Shown here piece after piece: positions 24,001-39,000 of a DNA stretch of 64,000 bases; position 1 is the first letter of the stretch, and every line of letters begins with the position of its first letter. Location: assembly GCF_026151205.1 (NCBI RefSeq), contig NC_087084.1, forward strand, positions 4,209,538 to 4,273,537, read 5' to 3'. The notes beneath the pieces were generated by a model. It ran no database searches. It was not told where the DNA came from and saw only the letters and a list, made by a program, of their open reading frames with translations. A program made the translations under genes and the position numbers. This stretch comes from Bolinopsis microptera. Its lineage: Eukaryota > Ctenophora > Tentaculata > Lobata > Bolinopsidae.

Positions 24001-27000
24001 AAAGCTATAATATAATAGGCGAGTTTGGTGGGTTAATTTCTAAAACGATTTAAATTAAAATGGAAAGAGGTGTAATAGTGGTGAAAAGTGGTGAAAAGTG
24101 GTTTAAAGTGTACGGACCTTATGGTCATGGAATGTGGTGCCTAATAATGACTTAATTATCCACGAGAAAGAACTGATTCTGCGATTATGTGTTACTGTAT
24201 CAGGAGGTAAATAGTAAATACTCCTACCCTTTTTAACTGCACACTAGTATTAAATAATTGTACAGATAAAGGAAACGAAATTCACTGATGAAGGGAAAAA
24301 ATAGGCTGTCCTTATCCCAGTATTTGATGAGTTGAATGGTCCAAAGGAAGTTTTGGAATTTCCAACATGTGTATATAAAGATATAAATGCGGGAAAAATT
24401 ATTTTCGAACTGTGAAAAACAAGCGAGAAGATCAATGAAGGAGTAAAATTTTTCTTCATCGGTACTGGTAGCTAAAGACACGTCACCACTCACCAATCAC
24501 GAGAAGAGCTAGCAGTTATCTAGGGAACCATTAACGAAATATGAAATAGCAGACCATCTAATTGGTCTGTGAGAGCTCTAAACCAATTATTCATATTGGT
24601 TCCTTGTTAGTTTGTTTGTACTATAAAACAGACAGCGTATGAGCTATATTCGAATTTCGTTTCCTTTCGTTTGTGACCTTGTTATTACTGCTAAGTATGT
24701 TAACTCTATTATTGCAGTTCTAGATGAAGTTAAACTAATTACAACACTACACATTTATTACATTTATTGAGAATTATGTAATGTAACGTGATGGAAATAT
24801 TTTAAGCGGGCATATCCTGTCCAATCCCAGGATGCACTACAAGAAGAATTTGTTTTAACTTTGTATGAATGAAAAGCATTAATAGACAGCTTGACACAGA
24901 AAACGGAACTAGAAATCGTGTGTGAAGGTTAAATGAGGAGTTGTACATGATCTATACAGCGGAGCCACGGGCGAAGAAAGTGTGGTATAATATCTTAACC
25001 GTCGTTGGCCTGTGTCAGTGTGGACTGTGGACCACAGTGTGGCACTTACAGTAATTACAGTTACGATTGTTAGATGAAATTTCATATTCTTGTCAATATA
25101 AGTGTGACAGCTTATTTTTTAATAATATTATAAATGACCCCTGATTGTTCAATAAACAAGTTCGACAGATCAAGATATTGAAAATGAAAGCAGACCGGAT
25201 CAGTGAACGAACCAAATGTCCAATCGGCTCCCAGTTGGCTCCTAGTTTGTAAACAACAGAATGAATAACAGGAAAATAAATATTAATTTAAATATGAAAT
25301 CTCAGAGGCAAATATAATTAAATGTGAAAGTAAAATTCATAAGCGTGGTCACAAACTATTGTATTCTGAATAAATGCGTCTGGAAATGAGTAAAGCAGTA
25401 TTTAAGACACAACATTTTTCCTGATAAGAAATTTTAAAAACTACCTTATGCGTGTAGAAATGTCGTGACAAATAAAACATTGTGATGCTGCTTAAATATC
25501 AGTCACTGCTGTCTACCAGTTATAGTGACTGTTCATATGTAAGCTCTCCTCCAAATATGTACCTAATGATGTAGGTACCGTAATTATAATAAGGTTTCCG
25601 CAAAAGAAGATCGGAAAACTTTGTCAGTTCTTCAGATCGTTGATCTCGAGCAGAATAAATTCAATTATAGTATAATAAAGCAGATCAAGGTCACCGCAAT
25701 TTATCGATGACCGGAATTTTTCAAATAACTCCGAAACTCAAAAGTTCTTAACTTTCGTCTGATGACGAAATTGATACGCGTATATAAACCCAAGTAGGTA
25801 CCTACAAATAAAGATTAAAATATAACGAACAGATTTTGCTTACAACTAATCACAGATTGAGAACAAACTAAGTATTGTGATGAACAACATCAAGTTATAA
25901 CTTTTTAAGGGTACTCGTATACACAAAAGAAACACACATTGAAATTTGGCAACTCACGCACACACACACGTCACACATTATAACACACGCTTACCCCTAC
26001 AAAGATACACGCGGTGAAGAATGTGAACTATTGAGGTGGTCAATCGAATTAAACATTATCGAGGGGTATACAAAACCTGACGGAGTATAAAAAACGCGAT
26101 GATAGCCGCGAATCAAAGCAAATACCGGGGGTGATTTGTTGAAAATAACCCAAGTTTTATCAATTTGGTTAAATGGGCCATAAATAAATTCGGTCATATG
26201 GAATATACCATTTGACAGAATGTTCACGTGCTATTTGGCCAAAACAGCGATTCTAATCAAAACAATCGTATGATTTTGGTATCTTTCTTGGTCACAAAGT
26301 GTCTGAACAATTAAATTTGGGACTTCTTTAGTATTTATTAGACAAGTAAATGATCCACAGTTACAAAATAAAAACAGTTATAAGCATAAAACAACCTTGA
26401 TTGAAGGACAACATTCATTTGAATAACTTTCATTTAACTGATCGGGATCTGACACATGTAATTGAGTAATGATCTTTCTTATTTCTAATTTCTAATTTCT
26501 AATTTCTAATTTCTAATTTCTAATTTCTAATTTCTTTGAAACCAGTTATAGTCTCACATAATAGGATTGAACTCATTCATTCGGTCATCATCAAATTCAA
26601 AGATTGACTCAAGTCTCTTAGATCGACCTCCTACTGGCAACTTTGGCCTCGGCAATAGTAGCACAATTTTTTTCTAAATGGTGCTTGCAAATATCTTCGT
26701 CGTCAGGGTAGGTGAACTTAAGTTGTCCCCTCTTTTTAAGGTCGGCTCTCCTTAAAAATTTAGTCACAACTTCCGACTTTGGGGCGTGCTTCATAACATG
26801 ACCAGCATAATAAACAGGTTTAATATCTTTCGAGGAAGTTGGCTCGGTAGTGCTAGAAACATCTGTGTCAGTGAACTTTACTAAAATGAACTGACCGGCC
26901 GGAACATCGTCGCAAGTAAGGGAAGAAGATTTGCTAGGGCTTTTCACGTATTTTTGGTCGCCAACGTTCAGTACTTGGTTAACGTTCTCCTTCTTTTCTT

Positions 27001-30000
27001 CGTTTTATTCTTCTTGACAGGGACCTTGGAGGAGAAAAGTTTTCTCTTACTCTTAAATGTTTTTATTTTACCGATAGGCTCATCATTAACTTCGAGTTTA
27101 AGCTGCTTTTTCATAACCTTGAGCTCACGCCGATAGCCTTTAGCCTGCTCCTTCAACAGCTTGTTCTCTTCCTCAAGAGTCAATTGTTTCAGGTAAGGAC
27201 TTGAAGTCACTATAGCAGCAGCTCCTTGTCACTGGAACGGGTATGATATCCTCGGGCAGGGTTTGGTTACTTTGAACTGATCTGTTCAAGTCAATAGCAG
27301 AAACACCGTCAATCGCATCTTCTACTCTACAAGAAGTTTGGTGGGCTGACGTATATGTTCCTTTGAATATATCAGCTCTGATTGGCCATAATCCACATTT
27401 TTCAAATCCCGATAGAAGAACTTGCGGTGTGAAAGACTTGGTGTAAGCTTTCGCAAATAATTCTGCAATGTGATGAATAGTGATGCTCCGACCGTTCTCA
27501 CGGAGCCAAAGCTGGCTTTCCCTGGCAAACGCTGTTGAAAGCGGCTTCATGCAAGTTACATCGAGAAGTTGGAGTCTGTGGGTGCAGTGGGGCGGCAAAC
27601 ATATCACATGGAGACCGTTCTCCCTTGCAATAGTGATGGCTTCAATTGATTAAGTGTGTGTGCTATGTCCGTCCAAGATGAGAAGTGCTATTCGAGATTG
27701 TGAACAGCCGATGAAATCAATGAAGTGCTTGAGCCAGACAATAAATGAGTCTTTAGTCATCCATCCTGATTGTTTGTTTGCTTGAATGGTTCCGACAGGT
27801 GCACCTCGAAGTAAATCCGGATTATCTTTTACCCTCGGGAAGACGAACATTGGAGGGACCATGTTGCCGTCGGCACTGCCGCACAGCATGACTGTTGTGT
27901 TTGTTCCTTTTTCACCACTTGCCATTGTTCCAACTTGCTTCTTGCCTGTCCTTGCTAAGATCTTAGGGGGTGATTCGGAACAGTGGTTATTCCCTTCTCA
28001 ATTATACACTCTATTCGGTGGGAACTTGTACTTATCCATCAGGCTCTGATACAAGGTGAAGAAGCTGTCAACATTCGTTTTGTTGAATGATATCGATCTA
28101 GCAGCTGATGTATTTTCACTTTTCAGGGGCTCTCAGTCTCAATGAAATCTGGGGGTGTCTTCTTAAAAACCCATATAACCAGTAGTGACCTGCCATTTTC
28201 TTATCGTTGTTAAAATTGTGTTTAAAACCATTTTTTCCGCTAACTCATACCCAAGCCTTCGAACATCAAGGTAGGTTAGCCCGAACAAAGACTCCTCCAT
28301 TTTCAAAATGTGCTCAGCGAGTTTTTCCTCAAGATCTTGCGGAAGCACTGATTTTTTGTTGCCCATCATTTTACTTGCACCCTTAGAAAGCTTGTTAATA
28401 CCCTTAACTCTTCTAACTAGTGTAGTCTTTGGCACATTGTACAGAGAACTAGCTTTCTGATACCCACATTCGTTATCTTCGACAGCTTTGATCGCTCTTG
28501 CCATGTCGGCCTGGCTCCAATTTTGTCTTGTGGTCTTTCTTTTTTACTTGTAGCCATTCACATGGGGAGACGTGCGTTTGCTTCTTACCATGACAAAATC
28601 CAAGTTACTGAATTATGGAAAGTTATTCAGTGCTTGCTATGGTGGTGATTAAAGTCAAATATGAACGTTTAATTACTAATGAATTATGAATGTACGGTTT
28701 TTGTCAAATTGTACACCTTATTTTCGGTCAAATGGTACATGCCATTAAACACAATTTTATCCATGTGCCATCTAACCCAATTTGTATATTAGTTTTGAAA
28801 TGAAAGTACCTCACAAATGGTGAATAGTACACTAATGAAATTGAATAATAATGCAATAGAAAATCATCATAAACTGATAAACACGAAGGATAACAAGAAT
28901 TGCGCCCGTTGTTTCGTTTTGGCGGACGCTAGATTTCCATTTCACATTTACTATAAATTTAAGTATAAGCTCCAATCAGCTCACTTCAGACTCAGTCTTC
29001 ATGATAATAATATTGATAAATTATGCATTAAGTACAGGAAAAACTTGAAATTCAGTTCAATTGCCAAAGAACTTAACTTGTAAAGCAAAGAACTTAAATT
29101 GTAAGCAAAGGTAAACTATACTCGTGTACACATCAATATACACTACGCGTGCCACGTACAAATTGGGCTTATAACCTAATATTATACATTATATCGTATA
29201 CATTATAACACAGTTGCGCCGCGCATTCATAGATCACAGGCTATCTATACATCACATCTCCGCAAGCAATCCTCGCGCGCGCAACTTTTTGTTTGCATGG
29301 TTACTAACGGAAGGAACACGACATACTCAGACCCACCTACTGCAATCTCCAAAATCCACGTTTTTCTGCAAAAACGTACATTCGTAACCTTTCACTATTG
29401 CCTTTTTTCAAAAGGGTGAAAAGGAAAAAATTTTAGTGAAACAGGACTACATACAGGATTACGTTGGAATGTTGAGCGGGCATTACAAGACATTGTTATC
29501 ATTTTTATCAATCATCAAATAAGAAATTGGATCATTCTGCCCTTCCCTCTCTTTGATATGACTGGTGTACCATTTGACCAAGAGGTTCATTTGACCCGTA
29601 GTTCCCCTACGTGCAAATTACATTTAGCCACCTGGACGCTACCACGATCTTATTAGTCAAAATAACATAGTTAACAAAATGCAGAAAGAAACTAGAAAGA
29701 GCAAACTTTTGACAGCTCCACAACTTGTTTATTTGCATATCTTTTAACTTGTGTAATTGTCAAGGGCATCGCCATTATTAAAATTACACTGTTGATATAA
29801 AACACTGCCCTAATAGCGAGAGGTTCATCATAGAATAGTTAGATTACCAGACTGGCAAACAAATCCTGGGCCTGGTAGGATATGCCAATTGCATTTCATT
29901 TCTGATAATAACTTGTCTAATCTTGTTACTTCTTATCTTGTTTACTCTGGTTAGTGTTACAACGTAGGTACTGCTTATTGTATTGATATTTTATCATGTC

Positions 30001-33000
30001 TACTGCTACAGGCCTAAACAGTGAACATCATCAGTGTGTATAGCTCTTATGAAGGGTGACCGACAACTTAACCCAATTAAACCTTATCAAAATTATTTCG
30101 ATATAACTAAAGCTGTGGAAGTTATAGGCCAAAAAATGTAAAAACTGCAAATAAAGTCCAGACTTACTCATACTGCCTTTTCTCAGGTAAGATTTTGGAA
30201 TAACGTGATAAATTCTCATGTTTAAAGTGACTTACTGTCTTTTGTGACAGCTAAAATGTTTAAAATGTTATAATTTTTATAACGTGATCCATAGCTTAAG
30301 TTGTAAAGAATTTTCTCCTGAAAATTTTGGTACCAATATAATCTCAAAATTTCGAAAATTGGACTTACTGCCTTTTCTCAGGGAACGGCAGTGTACTTAA
30401 AAAGTTTGATAGAATATAGAAAACAAAATAGTTTACTGCTTGAAAGTTTAATAATAAACTGTAAAAGAGTGGTCATTGGTCAACGTAAATAAAACAACGT
30501 TAATAAAACAACGTAAATAAAACAAATTAAATAAAACAACGTAAATAAAACAACGTAAAAAAAACAACGTAAATAAAACAACGTAAATAAAACAACGTAA
30601 ATAAAACAACGTAAATAAAACAACGTAAATAAAACAACGTAAATAAAACAACGTAACTGAAATAAAACTACGTAAATAAAACAATGTAAATAAAGGAGCC
30701 CGAGCTGTTTTAAGCCAAATGATCTATATAACTATAACTATAAGTATGAGGTGGAATTTGAGAAGACGATTCTATGCTTAATGTCAGTCTGCGACCCAAG
30801 ACTTTTACTGGACCTCCATGGATCATTATTTCAATAAAGCACCGCTATCATCTAATTCGATTGGAGAAGCGAAAAATAAACAAACAAACTCGCTCCTACT
30901 ATTAGTAGGAGCGAGTTTGTTTGTTTATTTTATTTGTTTATTATTATTTAGTTTTCTTAAAATTTGGGCGAGCGATTTTCATTTAGTAGTACTAAATCGC
31001 TCGCCCAAATTTTAAGAAAACTCTTGTGAAAAGGCCCTCTGGGTATGAAATTGATCTGCATCGGGGTAATTTTTGACGCTTATTCCGAATCACCCCCAAC
31101 CCCCGGCCCATGACGTAGGATAAAAATGCTTCCCTGGAGAGTTATAATGGGCAAAAAACCGTTTCGGTCACGTGACTTGACGGATGTTACTCGTCTAAAT
31201 TTCTTCGAAGTAGCGCGCGCCGTTTTCTTCTCGAAAAAGCCAGTGCTACGAAGTAGACTGGTAAATGAACATATGCATGCAACAATAAAAATGCAAATTC
31301 AATAAATCTTGGAATTTAAATTTGTATCTAAAAATAAAGTTGCGACAAATTATTCATTATAATTGTTAGGCTGCAGTCTTGGCTTATACTCCGTACTCAA
31401 GGTCGATTAAATATTGGTAAATTTTTGGCTTTCTGTCAGAAAATTAATCTGAGTTTCTTTGGCCATGGGGAGGTAATTAAAAGTACGTTTACAACCACAT
31501 TCTCAGATCAGATTCAAATAAAAGGCAAAAATAATTAAAGTGACTAAAAATAGAGTCATGAGTTGAAAATGCAAACTGTCATTATAATAGCATAACTTAT
31601 TATTATAACTTTATAAAGAACAACTTTAGATTATATCGCTAATGTAAACTTATTTTACGCTAAATTATTTGCGAATTTTAGAAGTTTTCAAAACGGTATT
31701 TCTACCAAATATCACAAGACAGAAAATAATACAAAATTAAATATTAGCGTTTTGATATATCCACTCTCCTAGTTAGTTCGTTGATAAGCAAATATCGCAT
31801 CTTCAGCTCCTGTACAACAGAATCATTGTCAATGTTGAGAGACGTTATCCCTGATGAACCACCATCTTCTTCAACACTGGCCTGGAAAATTTTAAATTTC
31901 AAAAAATTTCATCAGTGAAATTATACAATTTAAAAGATTAAAAATAGGTAAACAATAAAAAATAAAAAATAAAGTTAAACAATTCCCTCACTGTGTCAGC
32001 TTCATGGTCTTGTTGTTTCTCCAACAAATGATCGTAATCCAAATATACTCTCGCCTTTGTTCCTGAAAGTATACTCGATAGCTCACTTACATTAAAAATA
32101 TAAAGTACCAGTCAAAAGGGCGAAACTTAAGAAACTCAAAGGACGAAACTTAAGTAATTTATATAGTAAAATATAAAGTATTTCAAGTATCATATAAAGG
32201 GCTGGATCCAAAATTAACATATCGAGATTACTGGTGACCTGAAAAATTGTATACAGGGTGCTCATAAAAAAATGATTTTAAAAAGCAATATTTTTTATAA
32301 AGGAGCAAAAAGCCAATACACACTCACGTCTTTTGACTTTCTTGAAGACACGGTAAACAATGTAGATTGGGGCCATTATCAAACTGAAGGGAAACACCCA
32401 TGGTATTCCCTTCTTATACTCCTAGAACGATACATTGTTATCAACGTTATAGTTTTTTATTTATTGTACACTTAAATGTTGTCGAAAACTAATCAAATAT
32501 TGCAATAGATTTATAGCATGTAAAATAGCGTATCATTTATATAATAGTATAATGAAAGATAAATTATTATCAGAAGCTCATGCCAATTAAGCAATTAGTA
32601 ATTAACTAACCGAAAAAAGTTGACATCTAGAATACTTCCACTCTGTGTCCTCGTTACTTTGTATGTTCACATACCTGTGAAAATCGCAAAAAATAGTGAA
32701 AACAGTGAAATTCGTTTCTCTCTCATGATCAGCATTAAACTTCAAGTTGTCAAAAGTACATAACAATAACTTTAATTTACCAGCTGCCTCTCGGGGGAAA
32801 TTGAAAGTGCACTTTCTTTCCTAACCCGTGCACTTAGTGCACGGTATAGAAAAATAAAGTACAGGTGTGCAAACCATAAAAGGCATATCATGTCAATTGT
32901 CACAAACAATTCTTACGGACAATTTAAACACTAAACATGGTACTAACGTGTTATTCAGCATCGCAATTAGAGTGTTCAGAATGATTATAGCTCCGATAAC

Positions 33001-36000
33001 TGAGTACGCTAACACTAACACCAGGACAATCCAATATGTCACCATATGGTCCCTTGATAAGTCCTTTTGGTGTGGGCAGATTGTTAATTAGTTAATTAGT
33101 TAATTAGTTAATTATAGTGTGGAGAATGATGATAGCACCAACAGCTGAGTACGCTGGAGGGATAGATTTTAAAGAATTAACATGTCATTGATAACTTATT
33201 AATTAATTAATTAAATATTAATAAAATTTTGTATTTTAGTGTCGATGATATAATAAAAAGAAGATAATATGTTTAGTGAACACATTTCGGATCATTGCAC
33301 ACTTCGGATCATTGCACACTTCAAGTTTCAAAATACTTGATTTATAGAAGTTCATTTATTTGTTATACTTATTAAATTTATAGAAATTAAAGTAAGTTAA
33401 CCGTACGTCATAGCTGAAGATGTCAAAAAGAGTCCAGATCATGCTGACGAGAGCTTTTTCAAATGTGCTGAACTGCTCATAGTACTGTGTGCCCTTAACT
33501 TTTCTGTAACATCTGGCAATGCAAAGTATTGCACAAACAAATCCTGCGGTGTAGGAGTTATTTAAGTGGATATTATTATATTACCAGAACTAAGTCCATA
33601 TGATTTATCGTGTCAACTAAGAAATATTGCCATAAATTAGAATTTAAAAAACTAGAATATAGAAAACTAGTATATAAAAAACTAGAACATAGAATATAAT
33701 ATGTAATAAACAATAGTATTACCTAGCAATATAATCACAAGGAGGACGAGTAATTTAGCAACATCACTCAGCATCTTTTTAACAGCAAGTTGTAGAGGCC
33801 CAATCACGCTCATCACGTCCAGGAAGTTCATCAAACGGAAGAACACAAACACTTGGGTTATACCTGCAAATAGATATTATTTAGTTTGAAATAAGATAAC
33901 ATCAAGATAACATCAAGATACATTTAACATTTTAAGGCTTATTAACAATAACACTTCATAAGTTCTCAATTTCGTTGGCTACCAATATTTTCACTATGTC
34001 TGCAATTATGACCCCTAGTAAATATCTTTGTTCTCAGTACTTACTATATAAGTAGATTGAGGTCATGGTACTAGTTTTAAAACCTTCCACCAATTCCTCG
34101 GGTGTAATCAGCTGCACCTCATCTTCTATCTTTGATATGTCTACAGCCAGAGTACAATTCCAAAATCTTATAGCGAAAGCTACGATCATCAAGACGCAAA
34201 TCAGTACATCAACATTGTTCCAGAAGTTGGAGAAGTATTTTTTGGCGCCCCTCATGCAAAGTTGATACACTTCCAGTTGGATTCGTGCTAGTACACATAG
34301 CCAAAGAATTATTTCCGGCAATTCTATTTTGGCATTGCTTTGAAGAAAACGTTCTGCATAATCACGATCACTTTCGCCCCCTTTTTGATCCTTCAAATCC
34401 AAGTTGTCAGGAACTGTTAAAGCAACGTAGAGAAGAAGACCCAGAAGGATGGCATAGTTAAGAAAATCAGCAAGAAAAGAGTAGAATGGTGTGGAAATAC
34501 TCCGGGAAAGATAATCTAAACGACTATATTTAAATCGCCATGTTCCCGAAACCAAGTAGTCTTTGATTAGCAATAAAAAGTATATTGGTCCCACAAAGAA
34601 GGACGTGAACGATTTAGAAATGAAAAGAGCTTTTCTTTTGTAGCTCTTAAAATCTTTATTACCATAAAACTCTTCAAGAACTATTTCTTGGCAAAATGGA
34701 TGCGACAAAAACTTTTTTTCTTGAGTCTCCAGAGCGTTTTCAATGTAGTTGGAACCACAAAGCAAACGCCTTGCTTCCCAAAGCGTACGACAGGCATCCA
34801 AGTAAGCAAAGGTGAAATCTCTGGCTGACTTAGCGAGGATGTTGCAGTCAGTGGTGTATTCCTCTTTAATCGAAGCAACTTTGAGAAGCATACCATTAAC
34901 TTGATGGGCAGTTTTTATTGGGTCCTTAGTAAGCATCAAAAATTCAGGTTGGATAAGGGCTGTAAGGGACATCATTGCGGTGCGAGATTCTTTGTTGGGA
35001 GTTTCCAGAGTATCACACAAAGTATCCACTGCCTGCTTGATGTCTGCTCCATGAAGTAGTAATTCCCGAAGAATCCTAATATTTCCATCATCAGGTCTTA
35101 AACTCACGGATTGGCCTACATAGACTAAAGGACAATCCTTGTTTTCATCCACTTGGTTCGGATTGGCCCCGTATTTCAGGAGCATCATTGTCATATCGTT
35201 TCTGGAGGACCCCATTTTACAAGACAGAAGGAGAGGGCAATTTCCGAAATGATCACGAGCGTTTACCAGATTTATTTCCGAATGATATTTCGTTTTGCAT
35301 CCAAATTTTGGTACGATTTCTACTGGATTGCAGTAGTATTCAAGATAAGATTCCATCTCAATAACACTTCCCATTTGGATGATGAGAAATAACCTTTGCA
35401 GCCTTTCAAATCTTTGATCTGGGGTTAGGTTTCTAGCTCTTTCTTCTCGTGCTTTTATTTCTGTTTTTAACCTAGCAGCTGTAATAACTCTGTTGTTCTT
35501 TTTAATAGGTCTTCCCATCTTTCTTCGCTTTATTTCGTTCTGAAGCGAGCTGGCAGTGACGAAAGACCGATCTCTACTTTGCTTTGAATTCGATTTGATT
35601 CCAGTGGGAGTTATAGGTTTTACCTTCTCTTTGAAAGGCTGGCGTCTTTTCTCTTTAGTTCGGCGAATGGCAGTTGCGTGTGGAGGAAGAGGGGGAGGAG
35701 GAGGAGGGATGGGAATTGTTGGAGCTTCTGGGTGGTTATTAATTGAGGGAACTGGAGATGCTGTAAGAGTAGAACCACAGTCAGCTTGTGGTTTCCTTAG
35801 AGTTTGAGGTGTACGAGTAGAACTACGGTCAGCTTGTGGTTTCCTCAGAGTTTGAGGTGATGGGAGTGTTTCAGCTTGTGATGTTGGAGGTGCTGGAGGA
35901 GCTGGAGGTGCTAAGACAGGTACTGATGGTGGTTTTGATGATGGCACTGGAGGTGGTGCACCTTCAGAAAAACCTTCTAAAGATCTGGCAAGTGATTTAT

Positions 36001-39000
36001 ATTCCTCAAGGGTAAGTGATTTGCGGTTGACGGCGTTGTCTTCGGTACCAGTCTGATCACTGCTTACAGTTATATCTGACCTCCAATCCTCACTTACACT
36101 ATCCTTTAGGTCGTCACTCTCACTGGAATTTTCTGCAGCTAAACGTCTACTCCTGAGACTAGTCAGTAAATCACCAATTCCCTCGCGGCTATCTTGAAAC
36201 TGGGGATCGTTCTCTCGCCATGATAATCTCCTTCTATTTTGCAGATCTCTCAGCACCAATTGTTGACTTTCAGATGCCTGCTTAAGATTTGCCGAGTCTG
36301 CAGATTTGGAAATGTCATGAACCTTTTTATTTTTGTGACCAGTTTTTGATAGGAATCCTGTCTTCTTTCTTCGATCAAACTGATCTTTGCCATGATCGTC
36401 TTGACAAAGTTCAAAATTCGAAATGGTGGTATCGTGGTTATTGTCAGGACCATCGTCATGAAAGTATACTATTGGTAAGCCCAGGGGAATAGGAATGTTA
36501 TCGGGTTGGATTGAACTATAATCGTCTTTATCGTCCCCTCCATCAGAAATTATGCTGTTCAAACGCCGAAAGCTTGGTCTCATCTTTCAGTCTTTTAAGC
36601 GATGGGAAACCATTTGAACCCTTTACATGATGATTCTTATCTAAAAGATGATTCTTTACAGCTATTTTTCTAGCTGGTATAAAGAGTTTTAAGATTAAAT
36701 ACTTTAGTTGATCAACAAAAATCATACATATCGTATTCACCTATTAATAAGTTCATGTAAAATCCGGATTGGAGTATTATTTATGAGTCGCATTGTTGTA
36801 ATGTATTCCGTGTAAAATTATCTTTATCCTGGTTTTTGCGACAAGTAAAAATGCTCTTATTAGGGAAAGGAGTTTACTCGACGTTTCAATGTAACTACAT
36901 CGTATTCATGATCTAAAAACAAGTGTTAAAAATTCAAAACGTAAAAAACATATATCTGAGGCAAAATTTTTGAATTTTTAACACTTGTTTTTAGATCATG
37001 AATACGATGTAGTTACATTGAAACGTCGAGTAAACTCCTTTCCCTAATAAGAGCATTTTTACTTGTCGCAACAACCGGGATAAAGATAATTTTACACGGA
37101 ATACACCTATTAATAAGGTTGAAAGTTTCGCATATAAACCTATATATATACGTGTATTTCTTGCAAAAGGGCCCTGGAGGTTTGTGGAAACTATATATTC
37201 CGAATCACCCCATACCTTAGTATAAAAATGCTTCTTTGAAGAGTTCTGAGCAATAACTATTTTTGTCCCGTGACATGCCAGTTAAACGCATATTTGGCTG
37301 TTTGGTGTTTATGGTTACGGATAGGGTTACGGTTAATGTTAGAGTTACGGTTGTACCTTAATCCTAACCGTAAAAACTGGAATCCACACAAATGAACCTA
37401 CACGAATAGATTCGATTTTAATCGCCACCTTGGAAACTGGATTTGTTTAAGCTTGATTCATGTTTTAGACGATAATTACAATCACGATGAAACAGTTGAT
37501 GTAAAGTTTATTGTAAGAAACTGTTTTATAATAGACAAAATTGTATAATTAAACGATGAATTACTCTGATTCAGTTTTAACTTGCAGAGGAAAAAAATCA
37601 TAACAGCTATAACATATTATATGTAAAATAATGCAAAACTGTATTGTTGGTCTTACCCCATTTAACGAATCAGAATAAACAGTCTTAACTCTTATACTGT
37701 GCCCACCCCCCCCACTACAAATTGTAGGGGAGCCCAATAACCGTCTACACCTGCCGCAGCCATATAGGCCCGCAGTAATTTAGATCAAACCGAAATTATA
37801 TATAATATTTACACGTGCTATAAGCTTTAGGTTTTACTCTATACCACTAGTATAGTTATCGAAGAAAAGTAAAGTTATCGAAGAAAAGTGCAAAGGAATA
37901 AGGATCTTGAAATGAGCACATGGGATATTTTATCATTGATCAAATTTAATTACAGCTCAACACCTGAACACCTTAGTTGTAAACTAAACTGGAAAAATTG
38001 GAGAACAGCTGCGTACGCTTACTGAACTTATTGTATTACTATTAAGGACCTATGTTATTTTTGACTGACGAGTGCAGCACGCCGATTATTAAAGTATTAA
38101 CCGCCGAGTGTAATTGAGTAATGAGTAATGAGTATGCACTTCGCGAAGCTTTTTAAACTTTTTACAAGTGTATTCTAATAACCAAGGCCCAAAACGACTG
38201 TTTTAGATCAAAATCGGAAAATTACCGTAAAAATTGAATCATAAAACCAACTCACAGCTATCTTCAGAAGTATCTAACTTAAAAATAAAACAAGACAGGA
38301 GACATAAACAATTAATTTTTTCAGAACACAAAACTCCCATATTTTGAATGAGAACATTGCCTGACATCTTGACAAAAACATTGCGGACTTAGCCCAGCTA
38401 ATGCTTAACGCAATCACACTTCGTCAGTATTAAACTTTAAAACTACATTCAGTCCTCAATACAACACGGATAAAGACGTTTTATACATAAACCCAGTGTA
38501 CACAGCTGGATTATAATTTTATACAATTGCATGTACAACACAGCACAAGCATTGTGGATACTGGCCTGTCAGCGAAGTGTACTAATTGAATGTTGACGTG
38601 TTCATATGTGAGACGTGAGTGACTCAACGCTGTTAGGGATTAATATTTTATCCCGCTAGCAAAACCAACATTACTTTTAGTTACAGAGTGTCATTATTAA
38701 AGTTATCTTTAAGTTAGTAAATAATAACGTTGAATATTTGGTTTCCCCCATGCAAGATTCCTCAGCGTTCCTAAGCTCTTCTTACCCTCCCGAGCAAAAA
38801 CTGATTGTAGGTGTTTGTAGCTTAGCGAAGGCATTACACTAAAATTAATATTCCAAATTACTCTGCGCAATTACATCTTTACATTATATAACTCTCTTGG
38901 TAACACGGTAGTTAATAATTCACTGTAAACTAAAATTCAAATTATCTGTCTTAACTCCTACTATTAGTATTAGGTATTATTATGTTTTTCAAAACAGTAA

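Larger units (their letters stand above)
12190..24890. repeat. Segmental duplication copy 1 (TRPC-a unit)
   Basis: This stretch matches copy 2 (about 31530-39900) in order and orientation: 3' flank, all TRPC exons and introns, 5' flank, the TTAGGG-like patch, and a stretch containing GATGGAAATATTTTAAGCG near 24790. It differs by insertions: a pogo-like element with a nested LINE and an interspersed repeat at 12934-13368. Boundaries are approximate. Confidence 0.85.
25981..29607 (-). mobile_element. Second, broken pogo-like transposon
   Basis: The right end is clear: the minus-strand terminus reads GGGGAACTACGGGTCAAATG next to TA at 29608, related to the ends of the first pogo-like element. 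Subterminal words such as CCATTTGAC occur at both sides. I could not find a matching left terminus, so it may be truncated near 26.0 kb. Interspersed repeat copy B sits inside it. Confidence 0.65.
29608..31529. other. Intron stretch with a 14-bp repeat and twin hairpins
   Basis: No exon seen. Contains the 14-bp minisatellite at 30483-30690 and two perfect hairpins at 30874-31022. Confidence 0.5.

Noticed and set aside
24233-24496. 87-codon minus frame
   Set aside because: AT-rich, Phe/Leu/Ile-heavy, no splice or family support, absent from the sister duplicate.
30448-30684. 78-codon minus frame rich in FYLRC
   Set aside because: Pure translation of the 14-bp minisatellite.
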